NCBI GenBank assembly: GCA_030704615.1
Contig: CM060731.1
Location: 6,200,001 to 6,264,000, forward strand
Source: Takakia lepidozioides
Taxonomy: Eukaryota; Streptophyta; Takakiopsida; Takakiales; Takakiaceae
Length of the DNA stretch: 64,000 nucleotides
Direction: 5' to 3'
Made by a program: the position numbers and the translations under genes. Shown here piece after piece: positions 43,601 to 53,223 of this stretch. Each line of letters starts with the position of its first letter. Within the stretch, counting starts at the first letter, position 1. The notes under the pieces were generated by a model. The model worked only from the letters and a program-made list of their open reading frames with translations, did not search any database and had not been told where the DNA came from.

Positions 43601-46600
43601 AGCCTGGGGGTCCACAGGGATCACTAACCTGTTGGTTGGTTGGTTGGCTGTGATGGATCCAGGTGATGCCACTTCACCTTCTTTTGTTGCAGGAAATGCT
43701 ACTAAGGGCAAGAGACTAAGGGAGTGAGGCTTTGAGCTCTCTCAAACCTCAAATCTGTTTGTATGTGTTGCTTATGTACGCATACTACTGCTGTTTTTGC
43801 ACTGTTGGTTTGATATATCTACCTACATGGAAAGGAGTTGCGTTTAAGGAGACGCTTGTGCTCTTCCTACTACTACTGTCGCTTCCTATAATGAAAGTGA
43901 ATCTGTTCCTTAGAAGGGCCTACCTGGTGTGCATCTGATTGCCACTTGGTACACCTAAAAACTGGTTTTCCAGCAAGGATATGTAAAGGGAGGTATGGAG
44001 GCAGATCTGGGTAGAGGCAGTTTGATGGTGCCTAGATTAGGTTGTATGAAGTCGTTAAAAAGAGGCAAACACAGCACATTGTGCTTAGTGTGTCCTTGTC
44101 TAGCTTTGACATGCTATGTGAATCTCTCTCCTTGAATGTAGCTGAGTTCTTTGTAACAACACTCAAGAATTGCCTGATCCAATTATTCTGTTGGGAGATT
44201 TTCACCTAGAGAAGAACAGTAAATGGGATGACTAATTAGGGTTTTCCCTGGGTCTTAACCTACAGCAGCTACCCTATAAGGTTAGAAACCGTGGCCACTC
44301 TTCTCTTGGAAGAGGAGGAGGCAAGACCAGAAGGAGCAGTAACCTTACTGCTGAACTATGGAATAAGGTACTCAAAGAGAAGAGTGCTGCTTAGTATGGT
44401 AACACAAAGAGAGTAGACACTATGAAGAGCTAACATTGACTTACTAGCTCTACTCTGAATCTAATACTTGCAAACCTATTCTATATATGCCCTTGTTTGA
44501 GTACTTGGCTCTAGTAACACCATCCTTTTGGGATTGACGGAGATCACTAACCTGTTGGTTTCTTGGTTGATTGTGATGGATCCAGGTGAGGCCATTTCAC
44601 CTTCTTTTGTTGCAGGAAATGCTACTAAGGGCTAGAGACTAATGCAGTGAGGCTTTGAGCTCTCCCAAACCTCAAATCTGTTTGTATGTGTTGGTTTTGT
44701 ACACACTCTTGCGGGTTGAAGCACATATGAGCTTGTACCTACATGGAAAGGAATCTCCTTTAAGGAGACACTAGTACACTTCCTACTCCTACTGTTGCTT
44801 CCTAAAATACGAAAGTGAGGAGGAAGATCTGTTTGTGAGAACGGCCTACATAGTGTGCGTATGATTGCCACTTAAGCACCTCAATACTGGTAAGGATGAG
44901 GTATGGAGGCAGATCTGGGTTAGTTTGATGGTGCCTAAATTAGGCTGTCTGATGTTGGTAAAAAGAGGTAAACACTAATTGTTTATATCAAGATAAGTCA
45001 CACTACTGGTGTGAGACCCTCACAAAGGTAGTGTCTATTCCCTATGTTTCTGTCCAAACTGGGTCTATGGACACAAGGCTATGGCAAACAACGTCTCATG
45101 AGTACATTCACACAGATACACCCAAATACATTGGTAACGAGTGAGAAAACACTCACACCTGCTGAACCGCACGAGAAATTCAGGTACAGTGCGCAGCTGG
45201 AAGAAAACTGCAATAATGATTTCACTTTGTCAATAGAACTGTCTGTGCATTACACAAAGCTCTTTGTGTTGATGATCACCTTCCAAAAATTTGCCGTCCT
45301 AGAGAAACGCACAATGAGAGAAAGCAAACCACACAATAGCCTTGATGAGAATCCACACAGGTGGGTTAAGCTACATGAGCAACGTACATTCCATGTGGAA
45401 GAGAAAAACGAAAGTTATTGGGAGTGAAAGAGAGAGTATGTCCTGAAAAGGAGTCGTTGCCCCCACACCCAGTTTAGGCAGAACAATGGGGAACAAACGC
45501 TACCTTTGTGAGGGGCTCACTCCAGTAGTGGGACATACCTTGTTATAAAAAAATTGTTTGGGCTTTCCAGATTTCCTCTGGAGGCCTCAATCTGTTGTGT
45601 GTGGTCTACCCAACAGTTAGACCCCGACAGGGAAATGAGAGGGAGAGAATGTACTGATAAGACGTTGTTTGCCGTAGCCTTCTGGCATAGAGAGACAGTG
45701 TTGTTCAATAATGTCAAGACTACTTAGGTCCTAGATTGTTCAGATGTAGTTCCTGAAAACTGAAGACATCATACAGTTGAACCATGTTCAGCCCTTTCAA
45801 CATAGATCAAGATATTTCACTCCCTAAGCCGCAGGACCATAGAATCCAGATTTTGAACTATATACACACACAACCATAGTTAGTGTCAAACTATGGAACA
45901 GCTTAGCAATCGTTGTCTAACTCATCTCAAGATTGTAATCATGGCTGAAAGCACAGGACAAGTAGCAAGTGGATGAGGGGATGGAAGTAAGAAAACCTCA
46001 AGCGTCTTCTGATTGCACTCCACAGCCTAGTATTACAGCTTATTGCTGATGTCCTTGTTAGAGTTGGACTCTTACTCCGACCTATAGATGCAACTGAGCT
46101 ATACAACACCCAAGTCAGGGGTATGACAAGTCCTCCAGGATAAACTCCTTCATGAGTGAAGGAACAAAATGTCTCACCTTCTCAAAGCTGTTGCTGTCAA
46201 CACAATAATACATGCCTTCAGGAGCTTTGTGAGCATAAGGGTATCTTAGAGCTTGGAGAGGACTAAGTAGTCATGCTCTCACATCCACTCCTCTCACTGG
46301 TCTGCTCCTCTGTGGAGAGAGAGAGACCAGATATGGTGGTACTCACTGGGCCAGTCTTATACACTAGAGTGGGGTGCCGTGGCAGCCCTAACAGCCATTT
46401 GTTCTCTTTGAAGAGCATAATCCAGCTCCTTACTTCAATTCCACTAGCTCATAAAGATCACAAAGCGGCTCCTTAGAAAGCAAAGATATGTACACCATAG
46501 GTACAGCCATTGCCACTTGTGAAAGGTACACCCATTAATAAGCATGGATCACACAGTGTTTTTTGGAACATTCCGAGACTCAGATGTAACCAAGGTTCAT

Positions 46601-49165
46601 GGATCATAAATCTTACTCGTGTCATAATACGTCCGATTAGGGGATGAGATATAGGAATAAGGTAGAGACCTGCAGAGAACAACCCGAGAGAGAGAAAGAC
46701 ACGCACCAATCATGACATTTTTTGTGGTTTGTGGCAAAAGATGACTCCCCAGTTTGAAAAGAAGAGAAAATGCACATTGACTGTTCTTATCGCGCTCAGA
46801 CACTAAGCATCCTGGAGCCAAATTGTCGGGTTTCACCACCAGGCTTTATACAATTCAACCCAAACTATCAACCCGAAACAGGCTGATTAGGCTGTCGAGT
46901 TTTATAATCTTCACAGACTGATTCCAGAGCTCTCAGGAGTTTCAACCTCTAAAAAAGATTTGAAGCTTCAGACCAGTTTGAAACTCCTGAGAGCTCTGGA
47001 ATCAGTCTGTGAAGATTATAAAACTCGACAGCCTAATCAGCCTGTTTCGGGTTGATAGTTTGGGTTGAATTGTATAAAGCCTGGTGGTGAAACCCGACAA
47101 TTTGGCTCCAGGATGCTTAGTGTCTGAGCGCGATAAGAACAGTCAATGTGCATTTTCTCTTCTTTTCATCAATCTCGCAATCAATCTCGCAAATCACACA
47201 CAGCAGATTGATGCTTGTGTGAAGGGATTTCTAGAGGATATCTGGAAAACCCGGATTAATTCTTTATATGAAGGTAAGTCTTACAACCAACGTCAGCCCC
47301 TGACAGAGGTAGGTTCTGTCCCTTTTGTTCCCGCTCAAACTGGGCGCGGGGTCAATGGCCACAAGGCTACGGCAAACAACGTCTTATGAGTACAATCTTA
47401 CACTTTAAGAAACTGATGTGGTTGACAGTCCAGAAGGTGAAGAGGTTCTTCAATTCAGTCTCAGGGGATTGTGAGCTAATATATGTGCTGGCATGGACAT
47501 CATACTAGAAAGGCTGAGGATGATTCCGGCACAGTAACTCTAGCTGCCAATAGATGTGAAAAATATGGCTGTGGACGAAAGAGGGCACAGAGGGAGATGA
47601 ATACTCACAAAAGTACCAGCTCCGAAGAATCTGTTGGAAACTGGAGTGTAGGGCATTGCTGAAAACAGTACTATGGGGCGAATTGACCACCACTATTTTT
47701 CTCAGTTTATCTGGATAGTCTTCAGCAAGAGCCCATGTCACTGCTCCTCCCCAATCGTGCCCTACCTGCAGTCATGATCGCCTTTTATTGGTCATTGTTG
47801 TTCTCTCTCTCTCTTACTCCGTCCAAACTGGGCACGAGGTCTATGGCCACAAGGCTACGGCAAACAACGTCTCCTGAGTACATTCTCTCTCTCAATAACC
47901 CTGCAACTGGGCTGTCAAGTTTGCATGCTGACAAGTGCCTCTGCGAGCGCCTTAATGGCAGTTGTGGGAAAATAAGTTCATACCTGCAGCTGAGCTGCGG
48001 GGATGAGCTAAACCGTGGTGGGCGTGAGCCCCACAAAAGGCTCTGGGAGGTTTAGTTTTCCGAGGGGGTCAACGGTCATAAGGCTATGGCAAGCCAACGT
48101 TTGCAGTGAACGGCACAAGTACATTCTCTCTCTCTCTGTCTCGCATACGTTTTCCCGCTCAAACTGGGCGCGGGGTCAATGGCCACAAGGCTACGGCAAA
48201 CAACGTCTTATGAGTACAATCTGTCTCGCATACGTTTGAACAAAAAACAGATGCAGAGAGGAAAAGGAGATTGTAATTGCCCAATGTGCGGGCAGCCTGA
48301 AGACAATAACTTGAGGCTGAGCCTAAAGCCATACCCATGTTGGGGTCGTCGAATTACTGGGCAGACTGCACACATCAAGTTCATGCTTGTGTGAAGGATT
48401 TTCTAGAGGATATCTGGAAAGCCCAAACTAACTGTCTACACAATGGTAAGTCACACTGCCAGAGTGAGCCCCTAATAAAGGTAGTTTCTGTTCCCTTTTC
48501 TGTTCCCACAAGGCTACAACAAACAACGAGTACATTCTGTCTCACACACCCCATCTTCATAATGAGCGAGAGATGTACTCACCACCATTGCTGGCTTGCC
48601 AGCTCCAAGGTGATCAATGAGGCACACGATATCTGACAAGACCGGCTGGCGGCCATAACTTGCCACCACCTTGGGTTTGGAGGAGGTGTTGTAGCCCCGG
48701 AGATCTGGGGCTATCACATGGTACCCTGCTTGAGCCAATTCTTGAAACTGGTTCTTCCAGGCATACCAAAAGTTGGGGAAGCCATGAATCAGTACAACCT
48801 GGGAACACAAAATGGGACAAAAGAGTTAGTCAAATTGATAGAACAACACTCCATGGAACAGATTCCACAGTCATTCATCCAGAAACTACTTCTACACTCT
48901 ACAGGTATTTTACTCTGGCAGTGACTTCAACACTACTGAGTCTGTTATGGAGTGGAGACAGGGGCAGGACAAGGGACGACACAAAAAACAGAAGCGCAGA
49001 CAGCATAAACTTCAGTGCAGGATATTAGCTGTGGCTGACCAGGTCTCCACATGGGTTTCCACACTCAACATAGTGTATGATTATGTCTCCATTCAGAAGC
49101 TCGTTATGACGTAGCCGACAGCCTCCGACTTCCTCTTCTTTCTCTACTTCGGCACTATTCTCCAT
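33160..49165 (-). CDS. Soluble epoxide hydrolase (alpha/beta hydrolase) with a ~14 kb repeat-filled intron
   Basis: Opens epoxides to diols. Exons on the minus strand: 49040-49165 (ATG at 49163-49165, ends GNPCGDL), 48583-48798 (HGFPNFWYAWK, the oxyanion HGxP motif), 47609-47765 (GHDWGGAVTWAL with the nucleophilic Asp), 33416-33629 (NYYRA cap Tyr, WGELDQYLG with the acid Asp) and 33160-33306 (SHWPMWDNP with the catalytic His, then stop). Joins are in phase except that one exon of perhaps 110-170 bp is required between 47609 and 33629, which I could not locate. All catalytic residues are present. The gap of 14 kb is packed with LINE copies, tails and other repeats. An upstream in-frame Met at 49231 is an alternative start. 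Exon 1 uses GTCAGC as donor. Confidence 0.82.
34676..37090 (+). mobile_element. 5'-truncated, degenerate LINE copy
   Basis: Begins abruptly at AAACTGGGGAACGG, matching position 39819 of the long LINE, and follows it through endonuclease end, reverse transcriptase (GVAQGCILSQLLFN near 35885), C-terminal region (WWGQLNRMPNTQYPKMIDS) and zinc-knuckle remains, ending with the family tail GTCTTATGAGTACATTTCTC near 37060-37085. Many indels and internal deletions make it non-coding. It lies in the epoxide hydrolase intron. It lacks the insert found at 39.9 kb in the long copy. Confidence 0.88.
37091..38099. repeat. Non-coding with (CT)n microsatellites
   Basis: Long CT run at about 37586-37627 and a shorter one at 37893-37912. 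The words after the first run (CTTTGTAACA, CACTCAAGAA, GCCTGATCC) recur at 44150-44180, linking it to the dispersed repeat at 44 kb. Confidence 0.6.
38745..39096 (+). repeat. Three internal repeats (141 and 132 bp periods) in LINE ORF1
   Basis: Units starting at 38745, 38886 and 39018 each encode GFGTLNGLPILKVYTRR and a His-Gly-Val turn, followed in the first two by PKCAEPEC-like Cys motifs. The third period is nine bases shorter, keeping the frame. Confidence 0.85.
39911..40122 (-). mobile_element. Foreign ~210-bp insert between endonuclease and reverse transcriptase of the LINE
   Basis: The truncated LINE copy at 34.7 kb reads directly from ACCGATATCGGT into TTTCTGACC and TCTGGACTGAG, whereas here about 210 GC-rich bases separate the same sequences. 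The insert has an open minus-strand frame rich in Ala, Pro and Gly (starts MATAQVVPAPRPDG) of unknown origin. No exact target duplication is visible; a few LINE bases seem replaced. Confidence 0.7.
42299..42431 (-). mobile_element. Reverse-oriented LINE 3'-tail insertion with 11-bp target duplication
   Basis: This stretch is nearly the reverse complement of the LINE tail at about 47265-47392. It is flanked by the direct repeat GGCAGAAGAGA (42288-42298 and 42432-42442), while the truncated copy at 36.5 kb lacks the insertion. It is therefore a separate, severely 5'-truncated retrotransposition event into the older LINE. The inserted 3' end (GAGTACAA) has no poly(A). Confidence 0.9.
42985..43990 (+). 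repeat. Diverged direct duplication, copy 1
   Basis: Shares long blocks in the same order with 44215-44925: GGTCTTAACCTA, CACAAAGAGAGT, CTCTACTCTGAATCTA, TGATGGATCCAGGTGA and TTGCAGGAAATGCTACTAAG. It begins right where the long LINE loses its own tail. The final part (from 43958) matches the dispersed repeat at 14.3 kb. No protein domain recognised. Confidence 0.75.
44215..44925 (+). repeat. Diverged direct duplication, copy 2
   Basis: Second copy of the 42985-43990 block, shorter by internal deletions, with the same order of shared words. It ends with GGTATGGAGGCAGATCTGGG, also present in copy 1 at about 43993. Confidence 0.75.
44984..45112 (+). mobile_element. LINE 3'-tail fragment
   Basis: Contains the family tail words CCAAACTGGGTCTATGG, ACAAGGCTATGGCAAACAAC and ATGAGTACATTC. 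Strongly 5' truncated; lies in the epoxide hydrolase intron. Confidence 0.85.
45440..45690 (-). mobile_element. Inverted LINE tail fragments
   Basis: On the minus strand the region reads WVDHTQQIEA (compare ANHTQQIDACVKGF in the long LINE) followed by the tail with its CCAGTTTAGGCAG complement. A second short tail end (GTACTGATAAGACGTTGTTT) lies at about 45652-45690. Confidence 0.8.
46755..47168. repeat. Perfect palindrome: 191-bp inverted arms, 32-bp loop
   Basis: 46755-46945 is the exact reverse complement of 46978-47168 as far as I could read base by base, with spacer 46946-46977. The arms match nothing else in the window. The right arm is followed at about 47190 by a LINE tail. It could be a fold-back element, a hairpin RNA source, or an artefact of assembly. 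Confidence 0.9.
47185..47392 (+). mobile_element. LINE 3'-tail fragment, best preserved tail
   Basis: Starts in the ORF2 end (AAATCACACACAGCAGATTG, then GTGAAGGGATTTCTAGAGGA) and runs through the whole 3' untranslated tail to GTCTTATGAGTACAA. It serves as the reference for the family tail. The tail ends without poly(A). Confidence 0.88.
47812..47890 (+). mobile_element. LINE 3'-tail fragment
   Basis: Reads CCAAACTGGGCACGAGG, GGCTACGGCAAACAACG and GAGTACATTCTCTCTC. It sits in the intron between the second and third epoxide hydrolase exons found, 47 bases from the third exon. Confidence 0.88.
48060..48540 (+). mobile_element. Cluster of three nested LINE tail fragments
   Basis: A first tail ends at about 48130 in a TCTCTC run. 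A second, 48153-48219, is flanked by the 18-base direct repeat TCTGTCTCGCATACGTTT (48135-48152 and 48220-48237), a clear target-site duplication. A third fragment (48238-48540) contains ORF2 zinc-knuckle remains (CNCPMCGQPEDN) with a deletion, then a tail ending CAACGAGTACATTCTGTCTC. Confidence 0.88.
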
Positions 49166-50499
49166 ATCCAGCTGTGCGCGAAGCTTCCGCTTGGCAGTCA
49201 CACTGCACTTGGACCGAGCTATCACACACACAAGTGCCTACAGCAGAACTTTAGCCATATTAATTAGGAACATGGTTCAAGCAAGACCCCCTCCAACTGC
49301 CCAGACAGACAAGGAGAATGAGCAAGAGCAAGACAGGTTGCACTGGTGCATCCATGATAGCATGAGCCCCCACGACGCTTGACCCTTCCCACCTCCAGCG
49401 AGGGGGGAGGAGCGACCAGATACAGACGTTGACTAACCAGGAATCAATGGCGAAATTCGCGGTGCCCGAGAAAGAAGGACCGAGTAATGTGTGCCAGGAT
49501 CCTCCAACAAATGTTTGCAGTCCGCAATTCCGTATGTGCTACTCCACCTGCCAAAACATCCCACTTCGGCTTCAATTACATACTCAAGTCTTTAGCGTGG
49601 GAGTTTAGTAATTGACTACCAGGCCCACCCCTGAAAGGAAACAGAGGTGAATTGGCTCTGGGTTGGCTGGAGTCTTCTCTCTCTCCCCTTCTTAATTGAC
49701 TACCAAATCTATATCTCATGGATCCTCACATAAGTGTACACATCGATCACCCATCTGCACATTGTGGGCATGGAACTCAATCCTCGATGCACAACTGCTG
49801 TTGTCATGGGAGGGGAGAGAGAGAAACAGAGAGATGGACGGGCAGGCCATAAACCTCACCACACAACCACTCTCCCCCCGATTCTAACCTTTTGCACGAA
49901 ATGGAAGAAGTGCGGCCCTTCGGTCTCAGGGACGAATTGAAAGAGAGAACTGTACTCTTTGACTGGCCTCTATACACAGTGAGGCTCGCCATAACCTTCC
50001 GGCCATAGACACGGCGCAGCTTGTGGAGCGGGTATTTGCGTGAGAGAAGAGGCCGATGGGGCGCTGACGCCCGCATACGCAGAATTGCGTGTGCGACTGT
50101 GTGGATTGTAGAAAAGCGAGCAGACGCACACATTCTGGAGAGAGACCACATTCTCCTCTTTCCTTCCTTCTTTCTCTCTGTCTTTCTTTCAATCTTTCTC
50201 TCTCTCTCTTTCTTGGGTTCTGGTGGCAGGGCAGAGGCGCATCAGCATACCAAGGCCACTTGGCCGTGGTTTATTGGCAAAAACTACACGGAGGTTTGTG
50301 TGCTGGCTTTCCACTGCCGCATGTCGGAGGTTGACTGGGTAGGACTGAAGGAAGTTAGGGTGCACAAAGTCAAACGGCATGACATGGCATCAGACTAAGA
50401 ACATAGATTCTCTGCCCGCTGCCCGAACATGGCTGTGCTTGGGGCCACCCTTTGTAGCAGCTCTGAAATCAGCCACAATTTATAAATCAATATATGAAG
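49166..50499. other. Upstream of epoxide hydrolase; no gene seen
   Basis: Contains a CT-rich run at about 50160-50217 and a plus-strand frame of 125 codons (50021-50398) with a hydrophobic stretch that derives from that run. No domain recognised. Confidence 0.4.
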
Positions 50500-50825
50500 C
50501 GAGACGTTTGTTTTGTTTTGTTTTGTTTTGTAGAGTCGTTGAGATCCCCAAAACCGTGGGGAAACCGCGGGGCCAGCCCCGGTGCTTGGTGCCATTGGAA
50601 AGCCCTCGATGAGGAGGGGTGCACCGGCTTGGTCTCATGATTTTTGGACGAGCGGTGAGGGAGATGTGGAATTCCAAGTACTTTTGGTAGTTGGAAATTC
50701 ACAAAAAATAGAAAAAATGGCAAATCGAGGGGAGAGATATCAAGGGAAAGGTCTTCGGTTCAAATCTGGTCGTAGGCTCTGTGGGAAAAAACTTACTTAG
50801 ATGACATTGGACACTTGGGCCAACG
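50500..50825 (+). repeat. Direct repeat block, copy 1
   Basis: About 310 bases starting with a TTTTG microsatellite and including CCCCGGTGCTTGG, GGTCTCATGATTTTTGGA, GTGGAATTCCAAGTACTTTT and GGTTCAAATCTGGTCGTAGG (a B-box-like word). It recurs at 51540-51890. Non-coding. Confidence 0.85.
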
Positions 50826-51539
50826 GCAAAAGCTATCCTAGAGATTGTATTTGGGCCTCGACATAGGAAACGCACCTTGATACGTTGGGGATTGCACTTG
50901 GAGATAGATGACAGTGGACACTTGGGCCAACAGCACAGACTACACTAGAGGTCGCACTTGGCCTCGACATAGGAGACGCACTGGGATACATAGGGGATTG
51001 CACTTGGGCTTAGATGACACTGGACACTTGGGCCAAGGGCACAGGCTACCCCCACTGGAAATTCGGGGAAAATAGCAAATTGGGCTTTCCTTGAGCATTG
51101 ATTGGCCCTTCACGTGGGAGATTTGGAATTTCAAGTACTTTTGGTCGCTGGAAATTTGCGGAAAATAGCAAAGTGGATATATCAATATATGAAGCCTCGA
51201 CAGGGGAGATTGCAAAAATAACAAAATAGGCTTTGTTGGAACTGGAGGGTCTCCCAAACTGCAGGGTCTTTGGATGCATAGGGGATTGCACTTGTGGGGG
51301 TTGCAAAGTGGGCTTTGGGATTGCACTTGGACTTAGATGACATTGGACATTGGAGGTCGCACTTGGGCCACTACATGGGAGAAGCACTTGGATACATAGG
51401 AAATTGCACTTGGGCTTAGATTTCAATTCTTCACACACAGGCCTCGACATAGGAGACGTATTTGGATACATAGGGATTGCACTGGGACTTGATGATACTG
51501 GACACTTGGGCCAATGGCACAGGCTACCCTAGTCAATAT
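50826..51539 (+). repeat. Degenerate short tandem units between the two repeat blocks
   Basis: Irregular repetition of words such as ATTGCACTTGG, TTAGATGACA, GGACACTTGGGCCAA and CCTCGACATAGGAGACG. Looks like a decayed local amplification of the end of the flanking blocks. Confidence 0.7.
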
Positions 51540-51890
51540 ATGAAAGAAGCCAGTTTGTTTGTTTTGTTTTGTAGCGTTGAGATGTCCCAAACCGCGAGGC
51601 CGCAGCCCCGGTGCTTGGCACTGTTGGAAAGCCCTCGACGAGGAGGGGTGCACGGGCTTGGTCTCATGATTTTTGGATCTGCAGTGTGGGAGATGTGGAA
51701 TTCCAAGTACTTTTGGTCGTTGGAAATTCACAAAAAATAGCAAAAATGTCAAAGTGGGCATTCTTGGGACAATGGTTGGAGCCTCGACGGGAGAGATATC
51801 AAGGGAAAGGTCTCTGGTTCAAATCTGGTCGTAGGCTCTATGGAAAAAAACTTACTTAGATGACATTGGACACTTGGGCCAACGCGACAA
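51540..51890 (+). repeat. Direct repeat block, copy 2
   Basis: Second copy of the 50500-50825 block, with a short extra piece around 51745-51785. Both copies end in ACTTACTTAGATGACATTGG and CACTTGGGCCAACG. Confidence 0.85.
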
Positions 51891-52053
51891 TTGTGCCAAT
51901 TCTAGAAAACAATTGGATCAAGTAACGAAGATGGTCATATGAATGTAGTACATATGGCAAGCCCCTACTAGCATCTGCAAATAATAATGTCAGAATATCA
52001 CGGAGGTTACATGTCCTCCATAACATGCCATATTACCGTATACCGTACTTGTA

Positions 52054-52533
52054 GGTCGGTTTTGGCACCCAACTGCCGAATTAATTAATTTTTGAGACAT
52101 AGGTGATTTCGACACATGGAAAGTAGTTTCCAAAGTTTTCTGCACTTGCCGTGGCTAATTTTTCGATTAAGGGGTCACTAGTCTACTCACTAGTTACTAG
52201 TGACCGTACTAGTTTCTAGTGACTGTACTAGTTTCCAACGTGGAGGACGGTTGTGAGGATACTGATGAACAACAAGACATGGAGGAGTTGTTCGAAGATG
52301 AGGATATGATGCTCCAATGTGCTATGAGTGAAGCTTGAAGTGCACTAGGTTTAGTTGCTCGTTGATAAGTGGATTCAGATTTGTATTTTCCATTTTCAAC
52401 ATATTCTCCTTCAATTTTTATTAATTCGGACATTGTGAGCTTGGAATTTCTCGAATATTTCAGACAAAATGGTTCAATTTTCTCCATATTTCTGGACAGT
52501 GCCATTTTTAATTAATTATGTGTGAAACCGACC
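52054..52533. mobile_element. Small non-autonomous DNA element with GGTCGGTTT ends
   Basis: The left end GGTCGGTTTTGGCAC and the reverse complement of the right end (GGTCGGTTTCACAC) match, and AATTAATTAATT words follow inside both ends. The interior has ACTAGTNACTAGTGAC repeats and a short acidic frame (CEDTDEQQDMEELFEDED) ending at about 52338 that may be the tail of a captured or parental protein. No certain target duplication. Confidence 0.5.
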
Positions 52534-52816
52534 CGCGCGTAGCGTATATCTGTTATATAATATATGGCTTATATATTCACTCCAATTTTATATAAAATTG
52601 GTGTAAAGGCATATGGCGTTGTGATAGAATACAGAAATGTGCATAGGAGATGTAATTTTAGCATAAAATTCAATGGTGAATACATGTAGTGTGACATAAT
52701 AAAAATACAGGTCGGCATATAACTCGTCAAGTCATTATACCAGCCACATCATGATACTAGGAAGATTCTGAAGACCTCTTGAGATTACCCAATGATGCTC
52801 GGAAGAAACCTCCTAA

Positions 52817-53220
52817 GGGCCTTACCACACGAGCGGGAGTGAGCTCGAGTGACATGGCAGTCCCTGGCTAGGATTATAGCACCTGTATGTTATGGAGAGT
52901 AGGCCCATGTCAGCAAAAACAAACCAATGCTACCACATGAGCGGTTGTTGAGAAGCAAAAATGAATGATTCAGATGAGGGCCACAACGAGAAGGAGCAAA
53001 TCGCGACAAAGAAGTTCCCTAACATTTCGGATTTCCAGGCAATAGTCCCTGGAAATCCTACTTTCGTGGAGAGGCTCCACATAAGCACCACGTCACATTG
53101 CCTTCTCGTTGCCTTGCCATTCCTCCCGTAGGTGAGGGTGTCAGTTTATAATCCATCAACCAATCAGCAGGCCTTTAGCAGGTTGCGGGGACTTCCACTG
53201 CCGCTCGTGTGGTAAGGCCC
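52817..53220. mobile_element. Tourist-like MITE (PIF/Harbinger type)
   Basis: The 404-bp element has 20-base perfect terminal inverted repeats GGGCCTTACCACACGAGCGG and is flanked by TAA on both sides (52814-52816 and 53221-53223). A GGGCC start and a three-base TWA duplication are the marks of PIF/Harbinger MITEs. It carries no gene and would depend on a Harbinger transposase supplied elsewhere. Confidence 0.88.
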
Positions 53221-53223
53221 TAA

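Noticed and set aside
45044-45427. 127-codon plus-strand frame
   Set aside because: Begins inside a LINE tail and has no recognisable domain.
50755-50775. tRNA gene suggested by GGTTCAAATCTGG
   Set aside because: Only a B-box-like word is present; no A box at the right distance and no cloverleaf pairing.
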